From: a virus
Reading direction: 5' to 3' (one strand)
IMG/VR virus record: IMGVR_UViG_3300028548_002669
Span: 1 to 23,786 of that record
DNA length: 23,786 bases
Shown here: one piece after another, positions 1-7,167 of the stretch
Position numbering within the stretch: the stretch's first letter is position 1
How the letters are laid out: each line of letters starts with the position of its first letter
Translations under genes and position numbers: made by a program
The notes under the pieces: generated by a model
What the model saw: the letters and a program-made list of their open reading frames with translations, nothing else
The model's database searches: none
Told to the model about the DNA's origin: nothing

Positions 1-737
1 ATATAGGTAAAGGTGTAGATAAAAAACTAGGTAATAATACCGAATGGGAAGGTTGGGGAACCGCACTCAAACCAGCGCACGAACCTATTGCAGTAGGACG
101 TAAGCCTTTATCAGAAAGTTCTAATGTAAATAATGTATTGAAACATAGAACTGGTGGTATAAACATTGATGGGTGTAGAATAGAAGGTGGTAGATTTCCT
201 GCCAATGTAATGCATGATGGAAGTGATGTAATTGTAAATCAATTTCCAAATACCAAGAGTGAAAAACTAACACCTGATATGAATATAAAGCCTAGCACAG
301 GTTGGTCGGGTGGTTCTAGATCAGATAGAGTAAAGAATACCTTTAATGGTGATGAGGGTTCAGCCGCAAGGTTTTTCTATTGTCCAAAAACTTCTAAGAC
401 TGAAAGACACAGTAATCTAGATGATCACGAAACATCAGTTGGTGCAAATGGTAATAAGTGGACAGACCAAGATTACAGAAAAGGCGAAACTAAACCTACA
501 ACTGAAAGAAAGAATACACACCCAACTGTAAAACCAGTTGAGTTAATGAAGTACCTTTGTAGATTAGTTACACCAAAAGGTGGTACAGTTCTTGACCCAT
601 TTATGGGAAGTGGTTCTACAGGAATGGCTGCAAAAGACGAGGGGTTTGATTTTATAGGTATTGAAAAAGACGAAGAATACTTTAAGATTTGCGAATCACG
701 AATAAAAATAACTTCACCACTTATGGATTTCATGTGA
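1..737 (+). CDS. DNA methyltransferase (N6-adenine or N4-cytosine, beta class), 5' end missing
   Basis: Open frame from base 3 to the stop at 735-737, about 244 residues, with no start inside the window. A TTG at 138 lies in the middle of conserved sequence and is not the start. Visible blocks are GWGTALKPAHEPI near the left edge, GGINIDGCRI, GRFPANV, FFYCPKTSK, then NTHPTVKPVELM and the SAM-binding motif DPFMGSGSTG near the C terminus. Motif I lying C-terminal means the catalytic (D/N)PP(Y/W) motif should lie upstream, outside the window; this is the beta-class order. The family methylates an exocyclic amino group of A or C at a specific site. In phages such enzymes are usually orphan (no cognate nuclease), which protects against host restriction or marks phage DNA. 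Base specificity cannot be told from this part. Family assignment is firm. Confidence 0.9.
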   Translation, partial: IGKGVDKKLGNNTEWEGWGTALKPAHEPIAVGRKPLSESSNVNNVLKHRTGGINIDGCRIEGGRFPANVMHDGSDVIVNQFPNTKSEKLTPDMNIKPSTGWSGGSRSDRVKNTFNGDEGSAARFFYCPKTSKTERHSNLDDHETSVGANGNKWTDQDYRKGETKPTTERKNTHPTVKPVELMKYLCRLVTPKGGTVLDPFMGSGSTGMAAKDEGFDFIGIEKDEEYFKICESRIKITSPLMDFM

Positions 738-741
738 AATC

Positions 742-774
742 GTGATAGTAATCACAAATTTATTTTAAAATAAA
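742..774. other. Small AT-rich inverted repeats after the methyltransferase gene
   Basis: GTGAT at 742-746 and ATCAC at 751-755 form a 5-bp stem with a 4-base loop. A perfect 16-base AT-only palindrome follows at 759-774 (TTTATTTTAAAATAAA). Together they sit between the methyltransferase stop and the next promoter. They may act as a weak terminator or as AT-rich upstream promoter DNA. Because the palindrome is all A/T, chance is a real alternative. Confidence 0.25.
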
Positions 775-786
775 GCTCAAAAGCCC

Positions 787-815
787 TTGACTTTGCTTTG
801 TATATCATGTATAAT
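787..815 (+). promoter_or_regulatory. Sigma70-like promoter for the CobT-like gene
   Basis: TTGACT at 787-792 and TATAAT at 810-815 are separated by exactly 17 bases. The -10 is followed by GG and ACATA and is bracketed by ATGT (807-810) and ACAT (820-823). The start codon of the next gene is at 846, so the leader is short, with a purine-rich ribosome binding site (AGAAGAG). The same decamer AGCCCTTGAC and the same TATAATGG-NN-ACATA recur at the promoter near 3111. Confidence 0.85.
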
Positions 816-845
816 GGTAACATAGAATAAAAAAAGAGAAGAGTT

Positions 846-3107
846 ATGAGAGACTTATCCACCATTGCAAAACTACTTGCTGAAGAAGACATTTTGGTTC
901 AACATATGAACCAAAAAACAGCATGTTTTGATGTTAAAAATAGAATACTTTCGCTTCCAATCTGGAAGGAAATGTCTAAACCAATTCAAGAGTTAATGAC
1001 TATACACGAAGTAGGTCATGCTCTGGACACACCATTATCTTTGATAAAAGACTCAGAAAAACAAAACCTAGATTTTTCGGTGGTGAATGTTCTTGAAGAT
1101 GTTCGTATTGAAAAATCTGTCCAAAAGAAATATCCCGGCTCAGTTCGTATTTTCAAAAAAGGTTATAAAGAACTGATCGCCATGAATTTCTTTGGAACTA
1201 ATGAACTTAATGTCGATGAACTCAATCTTATCGACAGAATCAATCTACACTACAAACATCATTCAAATGTTCTTTTTTCTGACAATGAAAATGTTTGGGT
1301 TAAAAAAGCAAATCAAACGGTAACTGCTGATGATGTAATTACACTTGCAAAAGAACTAGTTGAATATATAGAAAACACCCCAGAGAGTCAGTCTAAACTA
1401 CCCTCTGAGGACGATATGAAGGGGGCTGAGGACACGCAAGACTCTACCCCAGAGTCACAAGATGAAGATGAAAAAAACAATGATTCTGACAAATCTGAGG
1501 CGGTTTCTAAAGAAAATGGGGTTCAATCTAATGAAGATAAACCCAAAGAAAAAGAAACTGATGGTGATTCTGAAGAAGAAGTTACTGCTAAAAATCAATC
1601 TCAGGGTGGTAAAAATTCTGACAAAGAGATAATAATTACTGCTACTACTGATACTGCGTCAAAACGCATAGCTGATAAAATGTTATCTGATGATACAACT
1701 ACATTTAGTTATGCGTATACTCCAAAATTGATACTTAAAAATATAATTGTTCCGACTAAAGACATACTAAAAGGATTTGATGAACACTATTCAAATCAAA
1801 GAATTGAGTCTGGTAGTGATTTATATTACGATTATACACTTGCTGAATTTGAAAAGGTTAAAAAAGATAATAAGAAAACTGTATCCTATATGGTTAAAGA
1901 GTTTGAAATGAAAAAGTCAGCTGATCTTTATGCGCGTTCTTCTTCTTCAAAAACAGGCACTCTTGATATGAGTAAGTTACACACTTACAAGTATAATGAT
2001 GATTTATTTGCAAAAGTTACTACTTTGCCTGGCGCCACCAATCATGGTTTGGTTCTATTCCTTGATTGGTCTGGTTCTATGGCGAAAAACTTAGTTGGTA
2101 CTCTGAATCAACTTTATACTATTATTTGGTTTTGTAATAGAACAAAAATTCCATTTGAAGTTTTTGCCTTTTCTGACAGGGGAAATATTCTTGAAAAACT
2201 TCAAGACAGAAAATATGAAGAAATACAAAAATTTAAACCTGATGATATTGATGTTGAAAAATTAAATCTTCTTCAGTTCTTTTCAAGTAAATTATCTTTA
2301 CCCGACCAGAATAAAATGATGCACAATCTTTACATGATGGCTGCTAGATGGAGCCATTCTGATTGGGATACACATGGTTATCCTTACGCTTCACCCAGCA
2401 GATTCAGTTTATGTAGTACTCCATTAAATTCTACAATTATTGCTGCAATGGACATAATTCCTATGTTCCAAAAACAATCTGGCGTTCAAAAGGTTAATAC
2501 TATTTTCTTGACTGATGGTGCTTCTAATTCATTGACACACAAATATGTTCTCAAAACTAATCAAGATGGTGAGGACTTTCAGTCAAAACAATTCTTTGGG
2601 AACGGTTACAGTTATTACTCAGGTGCTAATGCTGAACAAACTATTATTACTGATCCTGTTACTAGAAATAAAGTAATGAGTGGTGATTTTAAAGGTGCAG
2701 GAAGACAAGAGTTACAAACTACAATGTTGTTATCACTTCTAAAGAAAAGACTGCCTGATATGAATGTTGTGAATTTCTTTGTCGCTGGCGGTACTAATGG
2801 TAGAGTTAGTAAATCTACAGTTTTAGATATGACTCAGGATATATCATATGATACCGCAGCTGCTTGTGAATATATTAAGAAAGCAATGAAAACTTTGAGA
2901 AAAGATAACTGCTTGATTATTCCTAAAGGTCTAGGATTCGATAGTTTATATCTTTTGCCCGGCTTGAATGATCTAGATGCTGAATTAGAACTTGAAGTTG
3001 AATTCGGTGCAAGCAAATCACAACTGAAAAAAGCATTTGGTAAAATGTCAAAAGACAAGATAAGTGTTCGACCAATGCTAAATAATTTCATAAAAATGAT
3101 TGCTTAG
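846..3107 (+). CDS. CobT-like VWA protein with N-terminal HEXXH metallopeptidase motif
   Basis: 753 residues. The N-terminal part carries HEVGH at 54-58 and, further on, NVLEDVRIEK (Glu84 could be a third zinc ligand), so a zinc peptidase fold is likely. Residues about 175-260 form a very acidic, Ser/Asp/Glu-rich linker like that of CobT. A C-terminal von Willebrand A domain has the metal-site motif DWSGS at 407-411 and FLTDG around 554-558. Proteins of this type sit beside CobS-like ATPases in many marine T4-like phages and are often annotated as cobaltochelatase CobT or peptidase. True cobaltochelatase needs CobN, which is not present here, so a role in cobalamin synthesis is doubtful. A chaperone/protease machine formed with the next gene product, like MoxR-VWA pairs, is more plausible (inference). 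Start: ATG 846 with AGAAGAG about 6 bases upstream. Confidence 0.85.
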   Translation: MRDLSTIAKLLAEEDILVQHMNQKTACFDVKNRILSLPIWKEMSKPIQELMTIHEVGHALDTPLSLIKDSEKQNLDFSVVNVLEDVRIEKSVQKKYPGSVRIFKKGYKELIAMNFFGTNELNVDELNLIDRINLHYKHHSNVLFSDNENVWVKKANQTVTADDVITLAKELVEYIENTPESQSKLPSEDDMKGAEDTQDSTPESQDEDEKNNDSDKSEAVSKENGVQSNEDKPKEKETDGDSEEEVTAKNQSQGGKNSDKEIIITATTDTASKRIADKMLSDDTTTFSYAYTPKLILKNIIVPTKDILKGFDEHYSNQRIESGSDLYYDYTLAEFEKVKKDNKKTVSYMVKEFEMKKSADLYARSSSSKTGTLDMSKLHTYKYNDDLFAKVTTLPGATNHGLVLFLDWSGSMAKNLVGTLNQLYTIIWFCNRTKIPFEVFAFSDRGNILEKLQDRKYEEIQKFKPDDIDVEKLNLLQFFSSKLSLPDQNKMMHNLYMMAARWSHSDWDTHGYPYASPSRFSLCSTPLNSTIIAAMDIIPMFQKQSGVQKVNTIFLTDGASNSLTHKYVLKTNQDGEDFQSKQFFGNGYSYYSGANAEQTIITDPVTRNKVMSGDFKGAGRQELQTTMLLSLLKKRLPDMNVVNFFVAGGTNGRVSKSTVLDMTQDISYDTAAACEYIKKAMKTLRKDNCLIIPKGLGFDSLYLLPGLNDLDAELELEVEFGASKSQLKKAFGKMSKDKISVRPMLNNFIKMIA

Positions 3108-3110
3108 CCC

Positions 3111-3139
3111 TTGACATTACATTAAAAGTGTAGTATAAT
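3111..3139 (+). promoter_or_regulatory. Sigma70-like promoter for the CobS-like gene
   Basis: TTGACA at 3111-3116 and TATAAT at 3134-3139 with a 17-base spacer, starting three bases after the upstream stop codon. The -10 is framed by TGTAG (3129-3133) and CTACA (3142-3146), a 5-bp inverted repeat. Similarity to the 787-815 promoter extends beyond the two hexamers, which suggests the paired genes are switched on together. Confidence 0.88.
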
Positions 3140-3190
3140 GGCTACATAAGATAAAAAAAGTTTTTAAATTTGAGATAGAGAGAGTATATT

Positions 3191-4342
3191 ATGATGGTAT
3201 TTACACCACAAAAACAAAAGTTTATTGATCGAGCAAACCAAATGTTTGGCGCTGGTTCAATTATTTCTAACCAAGAAGTGGTTCAGGCGTCTAAGTCTGC
3301 TGGTGTTCCAAAGGCTGGTTGGTTTAAGAAAAAATTTAAAGTTGGTTATAACAAATTTAAGTTACCGACTGAAAGTTCTCCAACTACTATTGTAGATGGA
3401 AAATCTGCTGATGTTCTTGAACAAACATCAGTATCATTGATTGCAACTAATATGGAAAAACAAAATTTAGTTCCTGTTCCCTTTGAAGGTTTCGTGCCGT
3501 GGGGTCATTTCAAAACACTAAAGCAGATTACTAAATCTGGTCTGTTTTATCCTTCTTTTGTTACCGGATTATCTGGTAATGGTAAAACATTGATGATTGA
3601 ACAAATTCACTCTGATATGAAAAAAGAACTTATTCGTGTGAACATCACAATCGAAACTGATGAAGATGATTTGCTCGGTGGTTTTCGTCTAGTAAATGGC
3701 GAAACTAAGTTCGTGCCCGGCCCAGTAATTGAGGCAATGGAACGCGGTTGCACTTTACTTCTTGACGAGTGTGATCTTGGTTCTAACAAATTGATGTGCC
3801 TCCAGCCGGTTCTTGAAGGTAAAGGTGTTTACTTGAAAAAAGTTAACAAGTGGGTCACTCCTAAAGATGGTTTCAATGTGATGGCAACTGCCAACACTAA
3901 AGGTAAAGGTTCTGAAGATGGACGCTTTATTGGAACTAACATTCTAAACGAAGCATTTCTTGAAAGATTTGCAATCACTATTGAACAACCATACGCTAGT
4001 GCCGCGATTGAGAAAAAAATCATCATGGGTTCTATGAAAAAATATGGTTCAGTTGATGAAAATTTCGCAGATAACTTAGTCACTTGGGCTGAGGTTATCA
4101 GAAAGACTTTTTATGATGGTGGTATTGATGAAGTTATTTCAACTCGCCGACTTGACCATATTGCAAAAGCATATGCAATCTTTGGTGATAAATCTAAATC
4201 AATTGAACTTTGTGTTGCTCGCTTTGATGAAGACACAAAAGATTCATTCATGGATTTGTATAGCAAAATTGATGCGGGTATAAATCCATTAGAAGAATCA
4301 ACTGATGATGAAGAAAATAGTGATCTAGAAACTTTGTTCTAA
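3191..4342 (+). CDS. CobS/MoxR-type AAA+ ATPase
   Basis: 383 residues. Walker A GLSGNGKT is at 126-133 and Walker B LLLDECD has its acidic pair at 192-193. A segment with NTKGKG, then FIGTNILNEAFLERF, matches the sensor/arginine-finger region of CobS- and MoxR-like ATPases. The N-terminal ~60 residues look like a small basic helical domain containing GWFKKKF, seen in phage members. The C terminus is acidic. It is marked cobS in many marine phage genomes. Its partner is very probably the VWA/metallopeptidase protein encoded just upstream, by analogy with CobS-CobT and MoxR-VWA complexes in which the ATPase remodels a substrate brought by the VWA protein. Start: ATG 3191 (ATG-ATG) behind an AGAGAGAG stretch; 3194 is also possible. 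Confidence 0.87.
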   Translation: MMVFTPQKQKFIDRANQMFGAGSIISNQEVVQASKSAGVPKAGWFKKKFKVGYNKFKLPTESSPTTIVDGKSADVLEQTSVSLIATNMEKQNLVPVPFEGFVPWGHFKTLKQITKSGLFYPSFVTGLSGNGKTLMIEQIHSDMKKELIRVNITIETDEDDLLGGFRLVNGETKFVPGPVIEAMERGCTLLLDECDLGSNKLMCLQPVLEGKGVYLKKVNKWVTPKDGFNVMATANTKGKGSEDGRFIGTNILNEAFLERFAITIEQPYASAAIEKKIIMGSMKKYGSVDENFADNLVTWAEVIRKTFYDGGIDEVISTRRLDHIAKAYAIFGDKSKSIELCVARFDEDTKDSFMDLYSKIDAGINPLEESTDDEENSDLETLF

Positions 4343-4355
4343 AAAAATGTTTATT

Positions 4356-4380
4356 CGGTTGTAATGTAATGTTACAATCG
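4356..4380 (+). terminator. Stem-loop after the CobS-like gene
   Basis: CGGTTGTAA (4356-4364) pairs with TTACAATCG (4372-4380): a 9-bp RNA stem with one G-U pair and a 7-base loop. It lies 14 bases after the CobS-like stop and just ahead of the late promoter. There is no clean U-run, so it may be a weak terminator or a transcript-end stabiliser separating early transcription from hsp20. Confidence 0.45.
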
Positions 4381-4381
4381 T

Positions 4382-4389
4382 TATAAATA
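4382..4389 (+). promoter_or_regulatory. T4-type late promoter upstream of hsp20
   Basis: Exact match to the T4 late promoter octamer TATAAATA. By T4 spacing (octamer at about -13 to -6), transcription should begin near 4395, exactly at the first hairpin of the hsp20 leader. It would depend on the phage late sigma factor gp55 and the sliding clamp gp45. The only other exact octamer noticed precedes the block of large virion-type proteins at 17989. Confidence 0.7.
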
Positions 4390-4394
4390 TAGTT

Positions 4395-4446
4395 GTGATG
4401 CCGCAAGGGTCACACACATAAATCTTGCTTAAATTAAAAAGGAGAT
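4395..4446 (+). ncRNA. Candidate ROSE-like RNA thermometer in the hsp20 leader
   Basis: Two hairpins can form in the leader. Hairpin 1 pairs GTGA (4395-4398) with TCAC (4410-4413) and holds CC-GCAA-GG, a GNRA-capped tip. Hairpin 2 pairs 4422-4430 with 4439-4446: A4422-U4446, U4423-A4445, C4424-G4444, U4425-A4443, C4428-G4441, U4429-A4440 and U4430-A4439, leaving U4426/G4427 opposite G4442, with an 8-base loop. This hides the AAGGAG ribosome binding site of hsp20. The UUGCU opposite AGGA is the hallmark of ROSE thermometers, which control small heat-shock genes in proteobacteria. Folding was done by eye only. Confidence 0.6.
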
Positions 4447-4453
4447 AACTATT

Positions 4454-4912
4454 ATGGTTACTACAAGCAAAAATATTACTATGAGTCTACTTGAGAGTAT
4501 CAATCAACTCAATCCATATGCCGTAGGTTTTGAAAGGCAACTCAATCGTCTAAACAGCAACGAGTATACCCAACAAAAGTCTACAGGATATCCACCCTAT
4601 AACATTCGTAAAACAGATGACTTTACTCATGTTATCGAAATGGCAATCGCCGGTTTCGGTAAAGATGATGTCGAAGTTGAAATCGCTGATGGGATACTTA
4701 CTATTCGTTCTGTAAAAGAAACTGAAGCAAATTCGGAAGTTACAGATGGGTTACTTCATCATGGCATATCTTACAGAAAGTTTAATCGTAAGTTTACACT
4801 TGCTGATGATATTGTGGTGAATGAAGCTCTAATAGAAAATGGTCTTTTGACAGTTACTTTGGAACAAATTGTTCCAGAGGAAAAGAAACCAAGACTTATT
4901 AAGATAAAGTAA
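4454..4912 (+). CDS. hsp20: Small heat-shock protein Hsp20 (IbpA-like)
   Basis: 152 residues with an alpha-crystallin domain: PPYNIRKTDDFTHVIEMAIAG at about 47-67, GISYRKFNRKFTLADDI at 104-120, then the conserved A-x-x-x-x-G-L-L motif (ALIENGLLTV, 125-134) and a short C-terminal tail ending KPRLIKIK. The I-x-I-type tail motif would dock between dimers. Small heat-shock proteins are ATP-independent holdases. Cyanophage and pelagiphage genomes commonly carry one, thought to protect capsid or replication proteins. Start: ATG 4454 with AAGGAG nine bases upstream. That site is predicted to be masked by the leader hairpin, and the gene has its own late promoter. Confidence 0.95.
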   Translation: MVTTSKNITMSLLESINQLNPYAVGFERQLNRLNSNEYTQQKSTGYPPYNIRKTDDFTHVIEMAIAGFGKDDVEVEIADGILTIRSVKETEANSEVTDGLLHHGISYRKFNRKFTLADDIVVNEALIENGLLTVTLEQIVPEEKKPRLIKIK

Positions 4913-4918
4913 AAAAAT

Positions 4919-4950
4919 CAAGAATGGGGTTGACAACAGCCCCATTCTTG
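4919..4950. repeat. 11-bp perfect inverted repeat whose loop holds a -35 box
   Basis: CAAGAATGGGG (4919-4929) and CCCCATTCTTG (4940-4950) are perfect inverse complements around a 10-base loop that begins with TTGACA. It starts seven bases after the hsp20 stop. It could terminate hsp20 transcripts (no U-run follows), or be an operator around the -35 box of the next promoter, or both. Confidence 0.75.
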
Positions 4951-4959
4951 TGTTACTAT
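4930..4959 (+). promoter_or_regulatory. Sigma70-like promoter for the 2OG oxygenase gene, with operator-like dyads
   Basis: TTGACA (4930-4935), 18-base spacer, TACTAT (4954-4959). The -35 lies in the loop of the 11-bp inverted repeat. The -10 lies inside a second dyad, GTTACTA (4952-4958) and TAGTAAC (4962-4968). The start codon follows at 4994. Confidence 0.65.
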
Positions 4960-4993
4960 AGTAGTAACAACATTTAAAAAAGAGAATTATATT

Positions 4994-6067
4994 ATGGGAC
5001 TAAAAGTTCATGACTTAGAAACTGGCGAATTAAAAGACGGTGTAGTCGCAGAACCATCAAAAGATAGAAAATATGAGATACCTCCCTGCTCTCCAGAAGA
5101 ATGGGAAACTATTGAACCAACTGAAAATGATATTAAAAATGTAAAAAATGCATTTCCAGATATGTGTGATGAAGACGAAATCTTGTTTCAAGCTAAAACC
5201 AAACGATATAGAAAAAACTTTGCTCAACGACATCGCGATGTATTTGAACAACACGAAAAAGATGGCACACTAGACAAACTTCCAAAAGATAACATGTTTA
5301 ATCCTCATGCAAAACCAGCTGTTGGCACATCTGCGTCAAATCCTGCTTCCATGCAAATTGTAATGCGACCACGAAATGCTTTTCATATGATGAAGGTTGA
5401 ACTTCCAGAAAATGTAATTGGTGACATCAATGGTTTTGTTGATGATACATTAATTCCTAATGATAAAGATTTATCTAATTCTTTAGTTGGACAAATCAAT
5501 CGCACCGATAAATCAAAACAATTAGAGTTTGACCATAAAGATGAAAGTGTTGGTCAGATGTTAGGTGGTTTAATTGAAAATCTGGGTAATGCGTATTTAC
5601 AAAATGCTTTGGATGGTAATAGTCATTGGACAAAACTAAAAGATGATGAAGAATACAAAACAAGAATAAGTAGTATGTGGACAGTCCATAGTTATGCGGG
5701 AGATTACAACCCTTTACACGATCATGGCACTGAAACAGAAATAGGACTATCTTGTATTCTATATCTAAAAGTACCAGAACAAATTGCAGCACTCCCCAAT
5801 CCCGCTGAAGATTATTTTTGTAAAGGATTAAATGGTGCAAGTGGTTGTTTCGATGGATTTACATATTTCTGTTGGGGTGCTCATGGTATGCGTGATGCAA
5901 ATATGTTACGGCCAGTGACAGAAGAATATGTCAAACCAGAAGTTGGAACTATGTTGATATTTCCATCATGGTTAAGACATTCTGTCAATCCATTTTTTGG
6001 AGAAGGCGAACGCAGAACTTTATCTGCTAATCTTAATGTAGATAAAAAGAAGAAGGTTATTAAATGA
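4994..6067 (+). CDS. 2OG-Fe(II) oxygenase family protein (phage type)
   Basis: 357 residues. The C-terminal half matches the phage/bacterial 2-oxoglutarate-Fe(II) oxygenase fold: HSYAGDYNPLHDHGT (232-246, metal ligands among His242/His244), LSCILYLKVP (252-261), PEVGTMLIFPSWLRHSVNPF (315-334, His329 as distal ligand) and GEGERRTLSANL (337-348, Arg for the 2OG carboxylate). The N-terminal ~130 residues are charged and not recognised. Such enzymes hydroxylate a protein, nucleic acid or small molecule; the substrate here is unknown. It is the first of three 2OG oxygenases in the window. Start: ATG 4994 with AGAGAA upstream. The stop overlaps the next gene (ATGA). Confidence 0.82.
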   Translation: MGLKVHDLETGELKDGVVAEPSKDRKYEIPPCSPEEWETIEPTENDIKNVKNAFPDMCDEDEILFQAKTKRYRKNFAQRHRDVFEQHEKDGTLDKLPKDNMFNPHAKPAVGTSASNPASMQIVMRPRNAFHMMKVELPENVIGDINGFVDDTLIPNDKDLSNSLVGQINRTDKSKQLEFDHKDESVGQMLGGLIENLGNAYLQNALDGNSHWTKLKDDEEYKTRISSMWTVHSYAGDYNPLHDHGTETEIGLSCILYLKVPEQIAALPNPAEDYFCKGLNGASGCFDGFTYFCWGAHGMRDANMLRPVTEEYVKPEVGTMLIFPSWLRHSVNPFFGEGERRTLSANLNVDKKKKVIK

Positions 6068-6387
6068 TTGATTACAAATATAATGAACTTGCTGTTTTAG
6101 ATGAACTGAAACAGTACATTGACTCTACTTATGATGCACACTATAGTAAGGATAAGTTCCAAGCTACAGAATTCATCATTGATGGTGGTCATGGTGAAGG
6201 TTTCTGTATCGGCAACATACTCAAGTATGCACAACGCTATGGAAAAAAGAACGGTAAGAACAGAGCAGATTTATTGAAGGTAATTCATTATGGAATTATC
6301 GCCCTACATGTCAATGATATGGAATGCAATGTTAGTGACCAAAGAAAAAAATCAGTTCGTAAAATCATGGGCGATCTACCTAAATGA
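6064..6387 (+). CDS. DUF3310-like small protein
   Basis: 107 residues, starting at ATG 6064 and sharing ATGA with the preceding stop, so probably translationally coupled. Residues 47-80 (GFCIGNILKYAQRYGKK followed by NRADLLKVIHYGI) match the core of the DUF3310/SaV-like family common in phages, usually seen as GN-x-x-KY-x-x-R-x-GKK-x-x-x-x-DL-x-K. The fold is small and helical. It is often grouped with nucleotide metabolism genes, but no biochemical role is firm. Just downstream lies a strong promoter, so this is the last gene of its transcription unit. Confidence 0.7.
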   Translation: MIDYKYNELAVLDELKQYIDSTYDAHYSKDKFQATEFIIDGGHGEGFCIGNILKYAQRYGKKNGKNRADLLKVIHYGIIALHVNDMECNVSDQRKKSVRKIMGDLPK

Positions 6388-6404
6388 TTTATCAACTTTT
6401 TATA

Positions 6405-6433
6405 TTGACACAAAGACTTCTTTGTGTTATAAT
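6405..6433 (+). promoter_or_regulatory. Consensus sigma70 promoter for the replication operon, with internal dyad
   Basis: TTGACA (6405-6410), 17-base spacer, TATAAT (6428-6433): a perfect consensus promoter. Its spacer contains a perfect 8-bp inverted repeat, ACACAAAG (6408-6415) and CTTTGTGT (6420-6427), with a 4-base centre. A second dyad, AATGTA (6431-6436) and TACATT (6440-6445), spans the expected start site. Both look like operator sites for a dimeric regulator, or could form hairpins in a read-through transcript. Confidence 0.9.
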
Positions 6434-6475
6434 GTATCTTACATTAAACGTGAAAATTCTAGGAGAATTTAAATA

Positions 6476-7150
6476 ATGAAATTAAGTAACCATACAACTT
6501 CTGTGTTGAAGAACTTTTCAACCATTAATCAAAATTTAGTGATTAAGGAAGGAAATACAATTACAACAATGTCTGCAATGAAGAATATTATTGCCAAGGC
6601 TGAAGTGGAAGAAACCTTTCCCCAACAAATCGCGATTTATGACTTAAATGAATTTCTAGGCGCTCTGTCTTTATTTTCAAGTCCTATCTTAGATTTTGAT
6701 GACAGCTATGTTATGATTAGTGAAGAAACTAAACCTTCAACTAAAATGAAGTATTTTTATTCTGACCCTTCTGTTGTTACAACTCCAACTAAAATGATTA
6801 CTATGCCTTCTAATGAAGTCAAGTTTACTATGAGCAATGATGACTTGTCTAAACTAAAGCGTGCAGCTGCAGCCATTGGCGCACCTGACATGGTTTTGGA
6901 AAAAGATAGTTCTGTTTCATCTCTTACTGTAAAAGATAAGAAGAATGATACTGCGAATAACTATTCACTTGATATTGATACTGACAGTGAAGGAGAGTTT
7001 AACTTCTACTTTAAAGTAGAAAACATGAAACTTCTTGATGGTACTTATGATGTAGAAATCTCAGCTAAGAATATTAGTCACTACAAAAATAATAATACTG
7101 ATGTTGAATATTGGATTGCACTTGAACCCGAATCAACTTACAAAGCATAA
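6476..7150 (+). CDS. 45: DNA polymerase sliding clamp gp45
   Basis: 224 residues (T4 gp45 has 228). The N terminus MKLSNHTTSVLKNFSTINQN, a central AIYDLNEFLGALSLF block, and C-terminal YKNNNTDVEYWIALE are characteristic of T4 gp45. The protein forms a trimeric ring that tethers the DNA polymerase and, in T4, also activates late transcription at TATAAATA promoters, which fits the two late promoters in this window. Start: ATG 6476 with AGGAG at 6461-6465. It is the first gene of the replication operon and is expressed from the strong 6405 promoter. Confidence 0.96.
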   Translation: MKLSNHTTSVLKNFSTINQNLVIKEGNTITTMSAMKNIIAKAEVEETFPQQIAIYDLNEFLGALSLFSSPILDFDDSYVMISEETKPSTKMKYFYSDPSVVTTPTKMITMPSNEVKFTMSNDDLSKLKRAAAAIGAPDMVLEKDSSVSSLTVKDKKNDTANNYSLDIDTDSEGEFNFYFKVENMKLLDGTYDVEISAKNISHYKNNNTDVEYWIALEPESTYKA

Positions 7151-7167
7151 GTTAGGGATATTACATA

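Noticed and set aside
138-737. TTG at 138 as start of the first gene
   Set aside because: Conserved methyltransferase sequence (GWGTALKPAHEPI) continues in frame to the left edge, so the gene is truncated by the window.
6290-6472. 60-codon frame overlapping the DUF3310-like gene
   Set aside because: It runs through the consensus promoter and dyads at 6405-6445 and has no ribosome binding site.
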